A stretch of DNA of 64,000 nucleotides from Chitinophagaceae bacterium UBA1953 (GTDB lineage: Bacteria > Bacteroidota > Bacteroidia > Chitinophagales > Chitinophagaceae). The stretch is from positions 62,001 to 126,000 of the forward strand of contig DDEN01000050.1 in the NCBI GenBank assembly GCA_002336115.1, in the 5' to 3' direction. The notes beneath the pieces were generated by a model. That model saw nothing but the letters and a program-made list of their open reading frames with translations. It was not told where the DNA came from and searched no databases. Below, piece by piece: positions 8,851 through 17,843 of this stretch. The stretch's first letter is position 1, and the number at the start of each line of letters is the position of its first letter. The translations under genes and the position numbers were made by a program.

Positions 8851-10434
8851 TCAGAATATAAAAACAACAGCATTTTTGTTGGGCAATGTAATTTTTCTTA
8901 TCGATTTTTTTTCAAGTGTTGAAAATTGCAACAATTCTTTTTCTTTTATCGATTGATAGAAATAAATAAGGAATTGAATGTTGCTCTCTTTGCAGGTTTG
9001 AATCAGCGCTTCATCATTATATACAGGTTTGGTTATTCTGTAAAACCTTCCTTTCAGTTCGAATGCCAACTGATCGCAGAATGAGTCTTCATCTGCACTG
9101 CTTACAACTGCTGTGAAATTTTTTGTCAGCTTATTTGCATTCAGATATGAGGCAGTTTGATAAATGTCTTTCCCTGAATATCTTAAGTCTTGTAAGTAAT
9201 CGACAGCAGAAAGCGTATAACTTAATAAAAAAATTGATGTAATAAAAAACAGAGCTTTTTGACTTAATTTTTCAGTTAATTGTTCGACAATAATTTTTGA
9301 GCCAATCAATAATGTAATAATTCCCGTAAGCCAGATATATCGAGGTTCAATATAAATTAGTGTATATCCAAACACCACAAAAAGGCTTATGAATAAAAGA
9401 ATTTTTATTTGTAGAGATTTTTCTTTTTGAGTTAATATTCTGAGTAAATAAAAAATCAGAACCGGAAGGGTAAAAAAAGAGAGCACATTCAGAGAGATGA
9501 TCGATACTTTAACATTGTGCAAGATGTTTTTAAGAAACTGAAGGAAGTTGGGCCATGTATCAAATGGCCCCGAATGCGCATAGTTATAATATATAAAAGG
9601 GTCTTCCCACCCAGTAGGGGAATCAAAATATGGCGGTTTCATAAGTAATTCGCCTGATTTCAGTGTTGTATAACTTTTTTCATTCAGCAGCCAGTTGAAA
9701 TTAAACGTCTGTACAGTGCTGAATGACCATACACCATATTTTTCGTGTATAAAAAATATCCATGGTGAGATTAAAATGAACAACGTGATAAAAGTAACCA
9801 ACAGCGATTTTAAATAAGGCCAGTGTTGTTGCTCATTACTGTTTTTAAATGTCAAATAAGTGATAACTGAATGAGAAACGAGAAGAAAAGGCAGGTTAAA
9901 AGCTTTTGAATAGCAGGCAAAAGCAATAATGACACCTGTTATCATACTCTTTGAAGCTGATATGAAAATGTTTTGCTTAAAAATGTAATAGACGTAAAAA
10001 AAAACAATGCTTAGCTGCAAAAGGTCTCCGGCTAATTGAAAGTGAGTATAACTCAATAAAATTATCGGAAGTAAAAAAGCCACTGCAATTAAAATTAGTT
10101 GCTGATTTTTTTCTTTTGCTGAAATGATCTTACAACTTAGACAATGAAAAGTTAATATAATAGAAATACTACAGGCTGCATTAATTAGTTTAAAAATTAA
10201 AATCGGGTTTTTTGATAAACCAGGAAGAAATGCAGCAATCCAGCTATTGAGTGGACTCCAAACTCCATTAATTCCACGAAACCAATCTTGTTTCTGAATG
10301 CTCAATGCTATTGTCATAGCACCAACTCCATCCACATCAAAACTATATCGGTACAAAGGATATGTTAATATAAAAAGGAATATATAAATGACTGTCGCCA
10401 ATAAATGTCTGTATTTAAATATTTTGAAAATCAT
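8851..10434 (-). CDS. GT39-like polytopic membrane glycosyltransferase
   Basis: A polytopic protein of 527 residues with about ten hydrophobic segments and a smaller C-terminal soluble part (about 430-527). Near the N-terminus YRYSFDVDGVGAMTIAL places an Asp-rich first periplasmic loop after the first helix, as in ArnT/PMT-type (GT39) transferases that use polyprenyl-linked sugars. No further motif was certain, so the assignment is by topology. It converges on the sulfatase-like gene, and the 880-base gene-free stretch lies upstream. Codon use is AT-rich, as in its neighbour. Confidence 0.62.
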   Translation of the reverse strand: MIFKIFKYRHLLATVIYIFLFILTYPLYRYSFDVDGVGAMTIALSIQKQDWFRGINGVWSPLNSWIAAFLPGLSKNPILIFKLINAACSISIILTFHCLSCKIISAKEKNQQLILIAVAFLLPIILLSYTHFQLAGDLLQLSIVFFYVYYIFKQNIFISASKSMITGVIIAFACYSKAFNLPFLLVSHSVITYLTFKNSNEQQHWPYLKSLLVTFITLFILISPWIFFIHEKYGVWSFSTVQTFNFNWLLNEKSYTTLKSGELLMKPPYFDSPTGWEDPFIYYNYAHSGPFDTWPNFLQFLKNILHNVKVSIISLNVLSFFTLPVLIFYLLRILTQKEKSLQIKILLFISLFVVFGYTLIYIEPRYIWLTGIITLLIGSKIIVEQLTEKLSQKALFFITSIFLLSYTLSAVDYLQDLRYSGKDIYQTASYLNANKLTKNFTAVVSSADEDSFCDQLAFELKGRFYRITKPVYNDEALIQTCKESNIQFLIYFYQSIKEKELLQFSTLEKKSIRKITLPNKNAVVFIF

Positions 10435-10688
10435 TGGTTCAAATATAAACCTAAAAAGGAAGTGAGACTGTAGTGATTGTAACTATAAGACCATATTATT
10501 AAATAATGCTAACCATGAAAGTAAAAAAACGCCTGCCTGTTTCGGAATTGCTTCAAAATCAGACAGGCATAATAATTTCAGCGGTTCTCGGGCTGAGGTT
10601 TAAGTCTTCTTATAAGTACGAACCTGTTTTTCCGTGATCAGCGGAATTTATCTTTTTTCAAAATATTACTGTTGATTAATAAAAAGAA

Positions 10689-10750
10689 AAAAGACCTGGA
10701 TTTCAAAGGATACGAAGTCAATTCGGTTTTTGATAGGATCCAGATCTTTT
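10689..10750. repeat. Long-loop inverted repeat
   Basis: Arms 10689-10701 (AAAAGACCTGGAT) and 10738-10750 (ATCCAGATCTTTT) pair over 13 bases with one mismatch, with a 36-base loop. On the plus strand the right arm ends in TTTT and could act as a weak terminator, although no plus-strand gene ends here. Confidence 0.55.
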
Positions 10751-10823
10751 CTTAAAGCCTTTTGTGTCTCTTGGTTTCCATTACAGAAGATTCTGTTTTG
10801 GATGGCTTCTCTTTTTTGGTTCT

Positions 10824-11037
10824 TCAGGATTTAGGATAGGGTTTTTCTTAGTCAGGATTTTTGGATTTTTCGTTGGTTTTCGTTAGGATTTGGTTTTTGG
10901 TTTTTTCATTTGTCAGATAATGGATTTTACTTTAGTTTTTCTTGGATATTGTATCGGTTTTTTTCATTTAGTCAGGACGTTGGATTTTTCGACGGTTTTG
11001 GTTTTCTTACAGGTTTTTTTGGATTTAAAACGTTAAT
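10824..11037. repeat. Degenerate ~60-base tandem repeats, T/G-rich on the plus strand
   Basis: Three units begin with GTCAG at 10851, 10912 and 10971 (spacing 61 and 59). Each continues with TGGATTTT about 10 bases later. The first two end in GGTTTTTT(T)CATTT and the third in GGTTTTTTTGGATTTA. A shortened unit starts at 10824. The plus strand is mostly T and G, so the opposite strand is A/C-rich. All frames on both strands are interrupted by stops. Function unknown. Confidence 0.6.
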
Positions 11038-11268
11038 ATTTTTTTTTAGTTTTTGGTTTTTCTTTTTGGATTGTGAGGAGTAATTCGCAGTCAGCAACTT
11101 GTTTTAATCAAATTGACTACACAAAAATAGTCAGCTTGCAAAAGCCAGACAAGAGCAATATTTCTAATTTTTCAGAAAACGGTATTTACCCCTCAGTTCG
11201 TAAATCTACGCGCATTATTCTCGAAGTATTACGCCTGTTTTTTTGTTATAAATCGCATATTGCATATA

Positions 11269-11293
11269 AAAAGCCATATTAAATATGGCTTTT
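11269..11293 (-). terminator. Terminator of the cystathionine beta-synthase-like gene
   Basis: A perfect 12-base inverted repeat (AAAAGCCATATT at 11269-11280, AATATGGCTTTT at 11282-11293). It lies 22 bases after the leftward gene's stop codon, and the T-run is part of the stem end, as in bidirectional terminators. Confidence 0.8.
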
Positions 11294-11314
11294 ATTAAAA
11301 AATTACTGAACATA

Positions 11315-12673
11315 TTATTTTGTCAACGATTGTATAATATCGTATTTGGTAACGATATGAAACATTCCCACTTCATCTTTACTTAATACAGCGCCATTTT
11401 CTTTTGTAATTAATGTGCTTAAACGTTCAATTGGAGTATCGAATGTTACAATTGGAAATACAGGTTCAATTACTTCTTTAATCAAAGCGTTTTTTATTTC
11501 AGGATTTGAGAAAACTTTAGCAAATAAACCATTTTCTGAAATTGATCCAACTGGTTCACCGTTTTCAATAACCGGTATTTGTTCAATGTCATATTTCTTC
11601 ATTAATTCAACTGCCTCCGAAACGGTATGTGTTGGCTGCACTGTAATAAGCCTGTTATGCGAACGGCCCGAAACAATATCTTTAAATGTTTTAACATCAA
11701 GAAATCCACGTTCCATCATCCATTGATCGTTATAAATTTTTCCCACATAGCGACTGCCGTGATCGTGAAGAATACAAACTACAAGATCGCCTTCTTTCAA
11801 CCGGCTTTTTAATTGCATTAATCCCTGCAAACAACTTCCTGCGCTATATCCGCAGAACAATCCTTCTTCTTTTGCAAGCCTGCGTGCCATTACAGCACCA
11901 TCTTTATCTGTAACCTGTTCAAAATAATCAATCACACTCATATCATAATTCTTCGGCACAAAATCTTCCCCAAAACCTTCGCTGATATACGGATGCACTT
12001 CATTCATGTCAATTTCACCAGTGCGGAAATACTTTGTAAGTAATGATCCATATACATCAATTGCCCAAACCTGTATGTCGGGATTTTTTTCTTTCAGGTA
12101 TTGTGCTGCACCTGTAATAGTACCACCTGTACCAGCAGTACATACAAGATGCGTGATTTTTCCATCAGTCTGATTCCAGATTTCCGGACCTGTTGTTTCA
12201 TAATGAGCCAGTCTGTTTGCAAGATTATCATATTGGTTCATGTGGTAGGAGTTAGGCGTTTCTCTTGCCAAACGGGCCGCTACGCTGTAATAACTCATCG
12301 GGTCTTCCGGCATTACGTTAGTTGGACAAACAATTACTTCTGCGCCAACTGCTTTTAAGATATCGGCTTTTTCTTTTGATTGCTTATCGGTTGTTACAAA
12401 TATGCATTTATAGCCTTTTATAACTGCTGCAAGTGCCAATCCCATTCCTGTATTACCACTTGTTCCTTCAATAATTGTTCCTCCTGGTTTGAGTTTCCCT
12501 TCTTTCTCTGCAACCTCAACCATTTTTACTGCCATACGGTCTTTAATAGAATTTCCTGGATTGAAATAGTCAACCTTTGCCACAACTTCACAGGGAAAAC
12601 TGCGTGTAATTTTGTTTAAACGGATAAGAGGAGTGTTGCCTATTGTTTCTAAAATGTTGTTTTTTATATCCAT
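11315..12673 (-). CDS. Cystathionine beta-synthase-like PLP enzyme with C-terminal CBS pair
   Basis: A fold-type II PLP enzyme with the PLP lysine in NSIKDR (Lys44), the phosphate-binding loop EGTSGNTGMG and the later GTGGTITG, followed by two CBS domains (about 335-452). This order matches cystathionine beta-synthase, which condenses serine and homocysteine; O-acetylserine-using cysteine synthases usually lack the CBS pair, though some related enzymes do both. The start at 12673 (MDIKNNILET) is chosen because the -7 box at 12701-12709 puts the transcript start near the earlier in-frame ATG at 12697. The CBS domains suggest allosteric control by an adenosyl ligand (inference). Confidence 0.88.
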   Translation of the reverse strand: MDIKNNILETIGNTPLIRLNKITRSFPCEVVAKVDYFNPGNSIKDRMAVKMVEVAEKEGKLKPGGTIIEGTSGNTGMGLALAAVIKGYKCIFVTTDKQSKEKADILKAVGAEVIVCPTNVMPEDPMSYYSVAARLARETPNSYHMNQYDNLANRLAHYETTGPEIWNQTDGKITHLVCTAGTGGTITGAAQYLKEKNPDIQVWAIDVYGSLLTKYFRTGEIDMNEVHPYISEGFGEDFVPKNYDMSVIDYFEQVTDKDGAVMARRLAKEEGLFCGYSAGSCLQGLMQLKSRLKEGDLVVCILHDHGSRYVGKIYNDQWMMERGFLDVKTFKDIVSGRSHNRLITVQPTHTVSEAVELMKKYDIEQIPVIENGEPVGSISENGLFAKVFSNPEIKNALIKEVIEPVFPIVTFDTPIERLSTLITKENGAVLSKDEVGMFHIVTKYDIIQSLTK

Positions 12674-12700
12674 AATCTGATAGCGGTTCATCCGCATCGG

Positions 12701-12709
12701 GCAAAGTTA
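12701..12709 (-). promoter_or_regulatory. Bacteroidota -7 promoter box of the CBS-like gene
   Basis: Read leftward: TAACTTTGC, an exact TAnnTTTG match. The transcript would begin close to 12695-12698, which favours translation from the ATG at 12673. Confidence 0.55.
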
Positions 12710-12734
12710 TGGTTTGTAAAACATGTATTGAAGT

Positions 12735-13259
12735 TTATCGCTTATGTGATGATAATTTTCGTTTTCTTAAATAAAAATCAACCAACACCAGCCCAAGTAT
12801 AACATTTGCTGTCATGAAACTGTTCAGCAATATGTTCAATGTTTCCCTTTTCAGGTTTAGTTCAAAAGAACTGATTTTCTTCAGAGTCGCCTGCAATGAT
12901 GTTGATTCTGGAACAGTATTCCAGTTTGTTGTTGCAAAACCATAAATCAAAAACCCGGCTATTGTAAACAGAAAGAAAGCTGCAATGCCGATGATGATCT
13001 TTTTATTGATATATTTATTTGTAGCCTTTGCCGGCATTATACCACTTATTTGTTCCATTACATTTTTGGAAAAACGAATGGATGGCTGTTCGAGTTCTGT
13101 TCCGGTTTTCAAAAGCTGATTTATTTCCAATAGTTCATTATACTTGGCAAGCCAAGTTGCATCGGTTGCAATCATATTTTCTATATGGAAAATGTCTTTA
13201 GCATCAGCCGTGGCATCAATATAATTCCATATTTGTTCTTCCATTTGCTGTGTGCTCAT
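12735..13259 (-). CDS. Putative membrane anti-sigma factor
   Basis: A 174-residue protein with a soluble N-terminal half (about 1-90), a membrane helix at about 95-115 (KIIIGIAAFFLFTIAGFLIYG), a short external segment and a second helix at about 147-165. It starts 9 bases after the stop of an ECF sigma gene on the same strand, the usual place for a cognate anti-sigma factor. The N-terminal region (EEQIWNYIDATADAKDIFHIENMI) resembles the helical sigma-binding fold, but no complete zinc-binding HxxxCxxC motif is present. The role is inferred from position and topology. Confidence 0.62.
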   Translation of the reverse strand: MSTQQMEEQIWNYIDATADAKDIFHIENMIATDATWLAKYNELLEINQLLKTGTELEQPSIRFSKNVMEQISGIMPAKATNKYINKKIIIGIAAFFLFTIAGFLIYGFATTNWNTVPESTSLQATLKKISSFELNLKRETLNILLNSFMTANVILGLVLVDFYLRKRKLSSHKR

Positions 13260-13268
13260 ATTATTTAA

Positions 13269-13856
13269 TTATGAGTGAATATAATCTGCCAGTTCAACTG
13301 CAAAATGCGTTTGAATCTGGTCTTTTAATCGCTGTCTTGCCCTGAACAGTTTTACTTTTACATTATTGGGTTCAATTCCCATGATTAAACCAATTTCTTC
13401 CAGACTTTGTTCTCCTTTGTAAAACAATGTCAGCACTTTTGCATCTTCAGGACTCAGCAATGCAATAGCATCATTCACCATTTTAATTTTCGATTTTTCT
13501 TCAACCTGATTTGCTGAAAAGCCAGGTTGAGAATGATTGGCGGCATCAAATACGTTATCCTGTTCAAAAGAAAGAACTGTTACCTTCTTTTTCCTTAAAA
13601 AGGTTAAGCACAATGAGCTTACAATTGTATAAAGCCATGTGCTGAATTTTGCATCGCCCCTGTAATCGTTCAGAGACCGGTATGCTTTAATAAATGTATT
13701 CTGCGCCAGTTCTTCTGCATCTTCCCGGCTGCGGGTATAACGTAAAGCAATGGTAAATACAAAAGACTGGTAGCGGGAAACAAGTATCTCGTAAGCCTTT
13801 TGCTCACCTTGTAAAACAAGAGCAATAATTTCTTTATCCGATTGTGCAGCTTGCAT
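13269..13856 (-). CDS. ECF RNA polymerase sigma factor
   Basis: A 195-residue group 4 sigma factor. Region 2 includes SRYQSFVFTIALRYTRSRED and ELAQNTFIKAYRSL (about 24-67), with the DNA-melting part FSTWLYTIVSSLCLTFLR following. Region 4 (about 130-185) carries LSPEDAKVLTLFYKGEQSLE and a helix-turn-helix IGLIMGIEPNNVKVKLFRAR. It is followed at once by the putative membrane anti-sigma gene, so an envelope or other membrane signal probably controls it. Its targets cannot be deduced from the window. Confidence 0.93.
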   Translation of the reverse strand: MQAAQSDKEIIALVLQGEQKAYEILVSRYQSFVFTIALRYTRSREDAEELAQNTFIKAYRSLNDYRGDAKFSTWLYTIVSSLCLTFLRKKKVTVLSFEQDNVFDAANHSQPGFSANQVEEKSKIKMVNDAIALLSPEDAKVLTLFYKGEQSLEEIGLIMGIEPNNVKVKLFRARQRLKDQIQTHFAVELADYIHS

Positions 13857-14025
13857 AGCTACTGTTTAGACGCTGTTACTGCAAACCAGGTTACAACGTA
13901 TTATAAAGGTGTATAGAAAAGACTGTAATTACAATCTTTGGAAAAAATACCGGTACAGTGTAACCACATTTCTTTTGATGTAGTCATATGGTCAGAATTT
14001 ATTTAACACATTAAAAACCTTGTTT

Positions 14026-14373
14026 ATGAACGGCGAATTTTTAGTTGCAATATTGGTTCCTCTTGGCAGTATGGCCATGATCTTTGGACTTTTTTATCTT
14101 GGCAATCGTGAAAACATGGCCATGATTGAAAAAGGCATGAACCCGAAAGAATTCAGAAACCGCCCGGCACCTTATCGTAATTTAAAGTGGGGCTTATTGC
14201 TTGTAGGAGCGGGCATCGGATTATTCCTTGCCTATATATTACATACCTATGTATTGCATGTAAGCGATGAAAACCCGGCTATTTACTTTTCGCTGCTGGC
14301 TATTGGCGGAGGTTCTGGCTTGGTTGCTTCGTACAGAATTGAGAAAAAGGAAACCCTGGATAAAGAACAGTAA
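14026..14373 (+). CDS. Small membrane protein, DUF6249-like
   Basis: A 115-residue protein with an N-terminal membrane helix (about 4-24), a conserved-looking loop NRENMAMIEKGMNPKEF (about 28-45), and two more helices (about 55-76 and 85-103). Loop and topology match the DUF6249 group common near sigma/anti-sigma genes in Bacteroidota. The ATG at 14026 is chosen; a TTG two codons earlier is in frame but less likely. It is divergent from the ECF sigma gene and could be part of its regulon (inference). Molecular role unknown. Confidence 0.75.
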   Translation: MNGEFLVAILVPLGSMAMIFGLFYLGNRENMAMIEKGMNPKEFRNRPAPYRNLKWGLLLVGAGIGLFLAYILHTYVLHVSDENPAIYFSLLAIGGGSGLVASYRIEKKETLDKEQ

Positions 14374-14383
14374 CTCTTATGTA

Positions 14384-14421
14384 AACAAAGCGGGCAACTT
14401 ATGTAAGTTGCCCGCTTTGTT
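14384..14421. terminator. Strong bidirectional terminator
   Basis: A perfect 18-base inverted repeat (14384-14401 and 14404-14421) with only TG between the arms. It lies between the convergent DUF6249-like gene and the C-terminal processing protease gene. On the plus strand it is followed by a T-rich stretch. Confidence 0.9.
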
Positions 14422-14431
14422 ATTGTAAGTT

Positions 14432-16027
14432 TTATTTTCTCATTTCCTCCAAAGCCTTATTAACAAGAGGATCGTTCAGATTTTTCATTTTTATGTAACC
14501 TTCACTGCGCCATAATTGACGGCCAACCATTGATGCAAAAAACTTCTTTAGTGTTTGTTGTTGATAAGTTGAAAGAAGATCAAGGTTAATACTGTCTTTA
14601 ACAGCAAATGTTTTAAGAAATGGAAAAACGGAAGCATCTGCATTGGTATATTGCTGCAGATCGGAAGGTGTTTTAATTTTTTTCAATTGAGCCTTGTTGC
14701 TTAAATAATAAAGAAAAGAAGCATCATAAAGAATTTCTCTGTAAACAGCCTTTTTCTCTTTTGGAACCATGTCAACCGAATCGAAAGGGATGTAAATATT
14801 AGGCGAAATACCGCCACCTCCGTAAACAACACGTCCGCCTTTTGTTTTATATGCTTTACCATTATGCGCAGATGAATCACCGTGGTAAATTTCACCTTTG
14901 GTAAATCGTTCGCTTACTTCCTTCTTATAAGCTGTATTATCACCATGAACATAAGGCTTCTGAATGCTTCTGCCAACAGGTGTATAATAGCGTGAAACCG
15001 TCAGCCGAATAGCACTGCCGTCGCTCAATGTAAACTGATCCTGAACCAGACCCTTGCCAAACGAGCGGCGGCCCATAATCGTTGCCCTGTCCCAATCCTG
15101 TAATGCGCCAGCCAATACTTCGCTTGCCGAGGCCGATCCTTCATCAATAAGCACAATCAGTTTTCCTGTTTCAAAAAGGCCGGGGCGGCGTGCAGTATAA
15201 TCCTGCCTTGGCGAAGATTTACCTTCTGTATAAACAATTTCTTTGTTACCATCTAGAAACTCATCTGCAATCTGTACTGCATCATCCAGCATACCGCCAC
15301 CATTTCCTCTCAGATCAAGAATCAGCTTTTTCATCCCTTCTTTTTGCAAACGTTCCAGGTTTTCCATAAACTCTTCATACGTTGTTGCAGAGAATTTATT
15401 GAGACGAATAAAACCTGTTCCCGGCTCAATTATATAGGCGGCATCAACACTTTTAAGCGGAATAATGCCTCGTTGAATCGTAATTTCTTCCTGCTTTTTG
15501 TTCCTGAGCAGTTTTACATGTACTTCCGATCCTTTCGGGCCCCGGAAAAAGCCTTTAATCCGGTCTTCATTCAGCTTTTTTCCTGAAACCAACGAATCAT
15601 TTGCGCTGATAATAATATCTCCGGCCTGCATTCCGGCGGTTTCAGCCGGGCCTTTTGGCAAAATGCTCATTACATAAGCCGTATCATTAATCATCCCGAA
15701 TTCAATGCCTACCCCCTGGAAATTGCCCTGCATGTCTTCATTAATCTGCTGAAGTTCCCCGGCCGGAATATACACCGAATGCGGATCCAGTTGGTTCATT
15801 ACATCCTGTATGACAAAATAACCAAGGGAGTCAATATTTACCGTGTCAACATATTTCTGTTTAACTAAATCTAAAATTTCCTGAAGTGATGTGCGGTGGG
15901 CCTTTCCAAAAAAAGAAGGGCCATAGGTACCCATATTATCTTTCAGTTTATACCCAAAAAACATTCCTGTCATCAGGGATACAGATAGCAATACGGGCAA
16001 CCAGATTTGTATGTTTTTCTTGTTCAT
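14432..16027 (-). CDS. S41 family C-terminal processing protease
   Basis: A periplasmic serine protease of 531 residues from the ATG at 16027, which begins a signal anchor (NIQIWLPVLLSVSLMTGMFF). A frame extension to a TTG at 16057 is possible but unnecessary. The order is an N-terminal helical region, a PDZ domain (about 75-165: FQGVGIEFGMINDTAYVMS, GPAETAGMQAGDIIISAND) and the S41 core with KLILDLRGNGGG, the nucleophile in DEGSASASEVLAGAL and the general-base Lys in RRSFGKGLVQ. A C-terminal extension of about 120 residues follows. CtpA/Prc-type enzymes trim periplasmic and lipoprotein substrates and peptidoglycan hydrolases; the substrate is not shown here. Confidence 0.92.
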   Translation of the reverse strand: MNKKNIQIWLPVLLSVSLMTGMFFGYKLKDNMGTYGPSFFGKAHRTSLQEILDLVKQKYVDTVNIDSLGYFVIQDVMNQLDPHSVYIPAGELQQINEDMQGNFQGVGIEFGMINDTAYVMSILPKGPAETAGMQAGDIIISANDSLVSGKKLNEDRIKGFFRGPKGSEVHVKLLRNKKQEEITIQRGIIPLKSVDAAYIIEPGTGFIRLNKFSATTYEEFMENLERLQKEGMKKLILDLRGNGGGMLDDAVQIADEFLDGNKEIVYTEGKSSPRQDYTARRPGLFETGKLIVLIDEGSASASEVLAGALQDWDRATIMGRRSFGKGLVQDQFTLSDGSAIRLTVSRYYTPVGRSIQKPYVHGDNTAYKKEVSERFTKGEIYHGDSSAHNGKAYKTKGGRVVYGGGGISPNIYIPFDSVDMVPKEKKAVYREILYDASFLYYLSNKAQLKKIKTPSDLQQYTNADASVFPFLKTFAVKDSINLDLLSTYQQQTLKKFFASMVGRQLWRSEGYIKMKNLNDPLVNKALEEMRK

Positions 16028-16143
16028 GAAAAAACTTTCGTATAAAAAGTGCTGCAAATTTGCTGAAAATAAAGCATATTGCCTTGCCGCTTTTGCTCAA
16101 TTTTAATAATTTACAGCAAAGGCAGGGAAAATATAATAACGGT

Positions 16144-16989
16144 ATGAATACCATAACATTGATAGCCGACAGCGGAGCCACCAAAGCTGAGTGGTGTTTA
16201 CTGAAAGGGAAAAAGAAGAAAATTATTTTTACACAAGGCATCAGCCCTTACCTGATGACGACTGAACAAATAGTGAAACTCTTACAGAAAGAACTGAAAC
16301 CAAAACTGAAAAAAGATGTGGTAAGCCAGATTTTCTTTTATGGTACTGGTTGCAGCAACCCCCAAAACGTAAAACATGTAAAAATTGCATTGAAGGAAGT
16401 ATTTCCATCGGCAAAAAAGGTTGATGTTGACTCGGATTTAATGGGTGCTGCTAAAGCACTTTGCGGACACGATAAAGGCGTAGCCTGCATACTTGGTACA
16501 GGTTCCAACTCCTGTTATTACAACGGTAAACGGATTATGAAAAACAGCCCCGGTCTTGGTTATGTGCTGGGCGATGAAGGCAGCGGTGCATTCCTTGGCA
16601 GGAAAGTGATTCAGCATTTTCTGTATAATACTTTTGATGATGAACTGATGGAGCGTTTCAATGCCAAATACAACACCAACCGGCTGGAAATTCTCGATCA
16701 TGTTTACCGCCAGCCATTACCCAACCGTTACATGGCATCCTTCGCTTTATTCCTGACCGAGAACCGTGGGCATTACATGATTGAAAATATTATTGAAGAT
16801 TCGTTTAACGAGTTTTTCTACAATCATTTGTATAAATACAGGGAAAGCTGGTTATTTCCCATCCATTTTACCGGGGGCGTTGCCTATGCTTTTCGTGATG
16901 TCATCAGCGAACTGTGCAGCACTTACGAACTGCAGCTCGGAAAAATTTTAAAGAACCCCATGGAAGGCTTAATTGAATATCACAGTTAA
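16144..16989 (+). CDS. BadF/BadG-type amino-sugar kinase (MurK/NagK-like)
   Basis: An ASKHA-fold sugar kinase of 281 residues. The ATG at 16144 gives the phosphate-1 loop LIADSGATKAEW directly at the N-terminus; earlier in-frame TTG codons add an unlikely leader. Further motifs are ACILGTGSNSCYY (phosphate-2/adenosine region, about 115-127) and LGYVLGDEGSGAFLG (about 138-152). The family includes N-acetylglucosamine kinases and MurK, which phosphorylates free N-acetylmuramic acid. The gene is followed after 8 bases by murQ, which consumes MurNAc 6-phosphate, so MurNAc kinase activity is the best inference. No sugar transporter gene is adjacent. Confidence 0.83.
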   Translation: MNTITLIADSGATKAEWCLLKGKKKKIIFTQGISPYLMTTEQIVKLLQKELKPKLKKDVVSQIFFYGTGCSNPQNVKHVKIALKEVFPSAKKVDVDSDLMGAAKALCGHDKGVACILGTGSNSCYYNGKRIMKNSPGLGYVLGDEGSGAFLGRKVIQHFLYNTFDDELMERFNAKYNTNRLEILDHVYRQPLPNRYMASFALFLTENRGHYMIENIIEDSFNEFFYNHLYKYRESWLFPIHFTGGVAYAFRDVISELCSTYELQLGKILKNPMEGLIEYHS

Positions 16990-16997
16990 TCAAGATT

Positions 16998-17813
16998 ATG
17001 ACAGAACAGTTTGTACGAATAACAGAACAGGAATCGAATTACCGTCATTTAGATAAAATGAGTGTGGCCGAACTGCTGCACAACATTAATAAGGAAGATA
17101 GCTTAGTGCCACAGGCCGTTGCCAAAGCCATCCCTAAAATTGAACCACTTGTAACAGCTATTGTTGATAAAATGCTTATGGGCGGACGTTTGTTTTACAT
17201 TGGCGCAGGCACCAGCGGCCGGCTGGGTATTGTTGATGCCAGCGAGTGCCCGCCCACTTACGGCGTGCCTTATGGTTTGGTGATTGGTATTATTGCCGGT
17301 GGCGAAAAAGCCATTACACAGGCCGTTGAGTTTGCTGAAGACAGCAGGGAAGATGGCTGGAACGATCTGCAGGCTTATAACATAAGCGATAAAGATGTGG
17401 TAATTGGTATTGCAGCCAGCGGCACCACACCTTATGTAATTGCAGCGTTAAATGAATGCCGTAAAAACAATATTGTTACAGGCAGCATCAGTTGCAATCC
17501 CAACTCACCCGTAAGTGCTGCGGCCGATTTTCCTGTTGAAGTGGTGGTGGGGCCTGAGTTTGTAACCGGCAGCACACGTATGAAAAGCGGCACTGCACAA
17601 AAGTTAGTCCTCAATATGATCTCCACCTCTGTAATGATACAATTGGGCAGGGTGGAAGATAACCGCATGGTGAACATGCAGCTCAGCAACGAAAAATTAG
17701 TTGACCGTGGTGTAAATATGCTCATGCTGCGCAGCGGCCTTACCGATTACGAAAAAGCAAAAGACCTGTTGCTGAAACACGGAACAGTGAAGAAGGCATT
17801 GGATGCGTTGTGA
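16998..17813 (+). CDS. murQ: N-acetylmuramic acid 6-phosphate etherase
   Basis: Cleaves the lactyl ether of MurNAc 6-phosphate to GlcNAc 6-phosphate and D-lactate, a step of peptidoglycan recycling. A SIS-domain protein of 271 residues with the hallmark IGAGTSGRLGIVDASECPPT, then GEKAITQAVEFAEDS, VIGIAASGTTPYV and FVTGSTRMKSGTAQKLVLNM. It is slightly shorter than the usual about 300 residues, with the end near the C-terminal helix region. It forms a two-gene unit with the upstream kinase. GlcNAc 6-phosphate would then enter the amino-sugar pathway; nagA/nagB are not in the window. Confidence 0.96.
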   Translation: MTEQFVRITEQESNYRHLDKMSVAELLHNINKEDSLVPQAVAKAIPKIEPLVTAIVDKMLMGGRLFYIGAGTSGRLGIVDASECPPTYGVPYGLVIGIIAGGEKAITQAVEFAEDSREDGWNDLQAYNISDKDVVIGIAASGTTPYVIAALNECRKNNIVTGSISCNPNSPVSAAADFPVEVVVGPEFVTGSTRMKSGTAQKLVLNMISTSVMIQLGRVEDNRMVNMQLSNEKLVDRGVNMLMLRSGLTDYEKAKDLLLKHGTVKKALDAL

Positions 17814-17843
17814 TTGGAAATAGAAATACACCTGCCATAAAAG

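Larger units (their letters stand above)
10435..11314. other. Gene-free stretch with hairpins and a G/T-skewed tract
   Basis: No credible gene was found in 880 bases. It holds: a 7-base inverted repeat TGCCTGT (10534-10540 and 10563-10569); a 13-base inverted repeat with one mismatch (10689-10701 and 10738-10750); a plus strand from about 10750 to 11075 made mostly of T and G with few C (degenerate repeats, listed separately); an inverted TGACTA/TAGTCA pair near 11113-11133; and the terminator of the cystathionine beta-synthase gene at 11269-11293. A 69-codon frame at 11073-11282 begins with TTG and has no supporting features. Confidence 0.6.

Noticed and set aside
10741..11060. CRISPR-like array
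   Set aside because: The repeats are degenerate throughout, there is no constant repeat with unique spacers, and no cas gene is in the window.
11073..11282. 69-codon frame on the plus strand in the gene-free stretch
   Set aside because: It starts with TTG, has no family likeness, crosses an inverted repeat and ends in the terminator of the facing gene.
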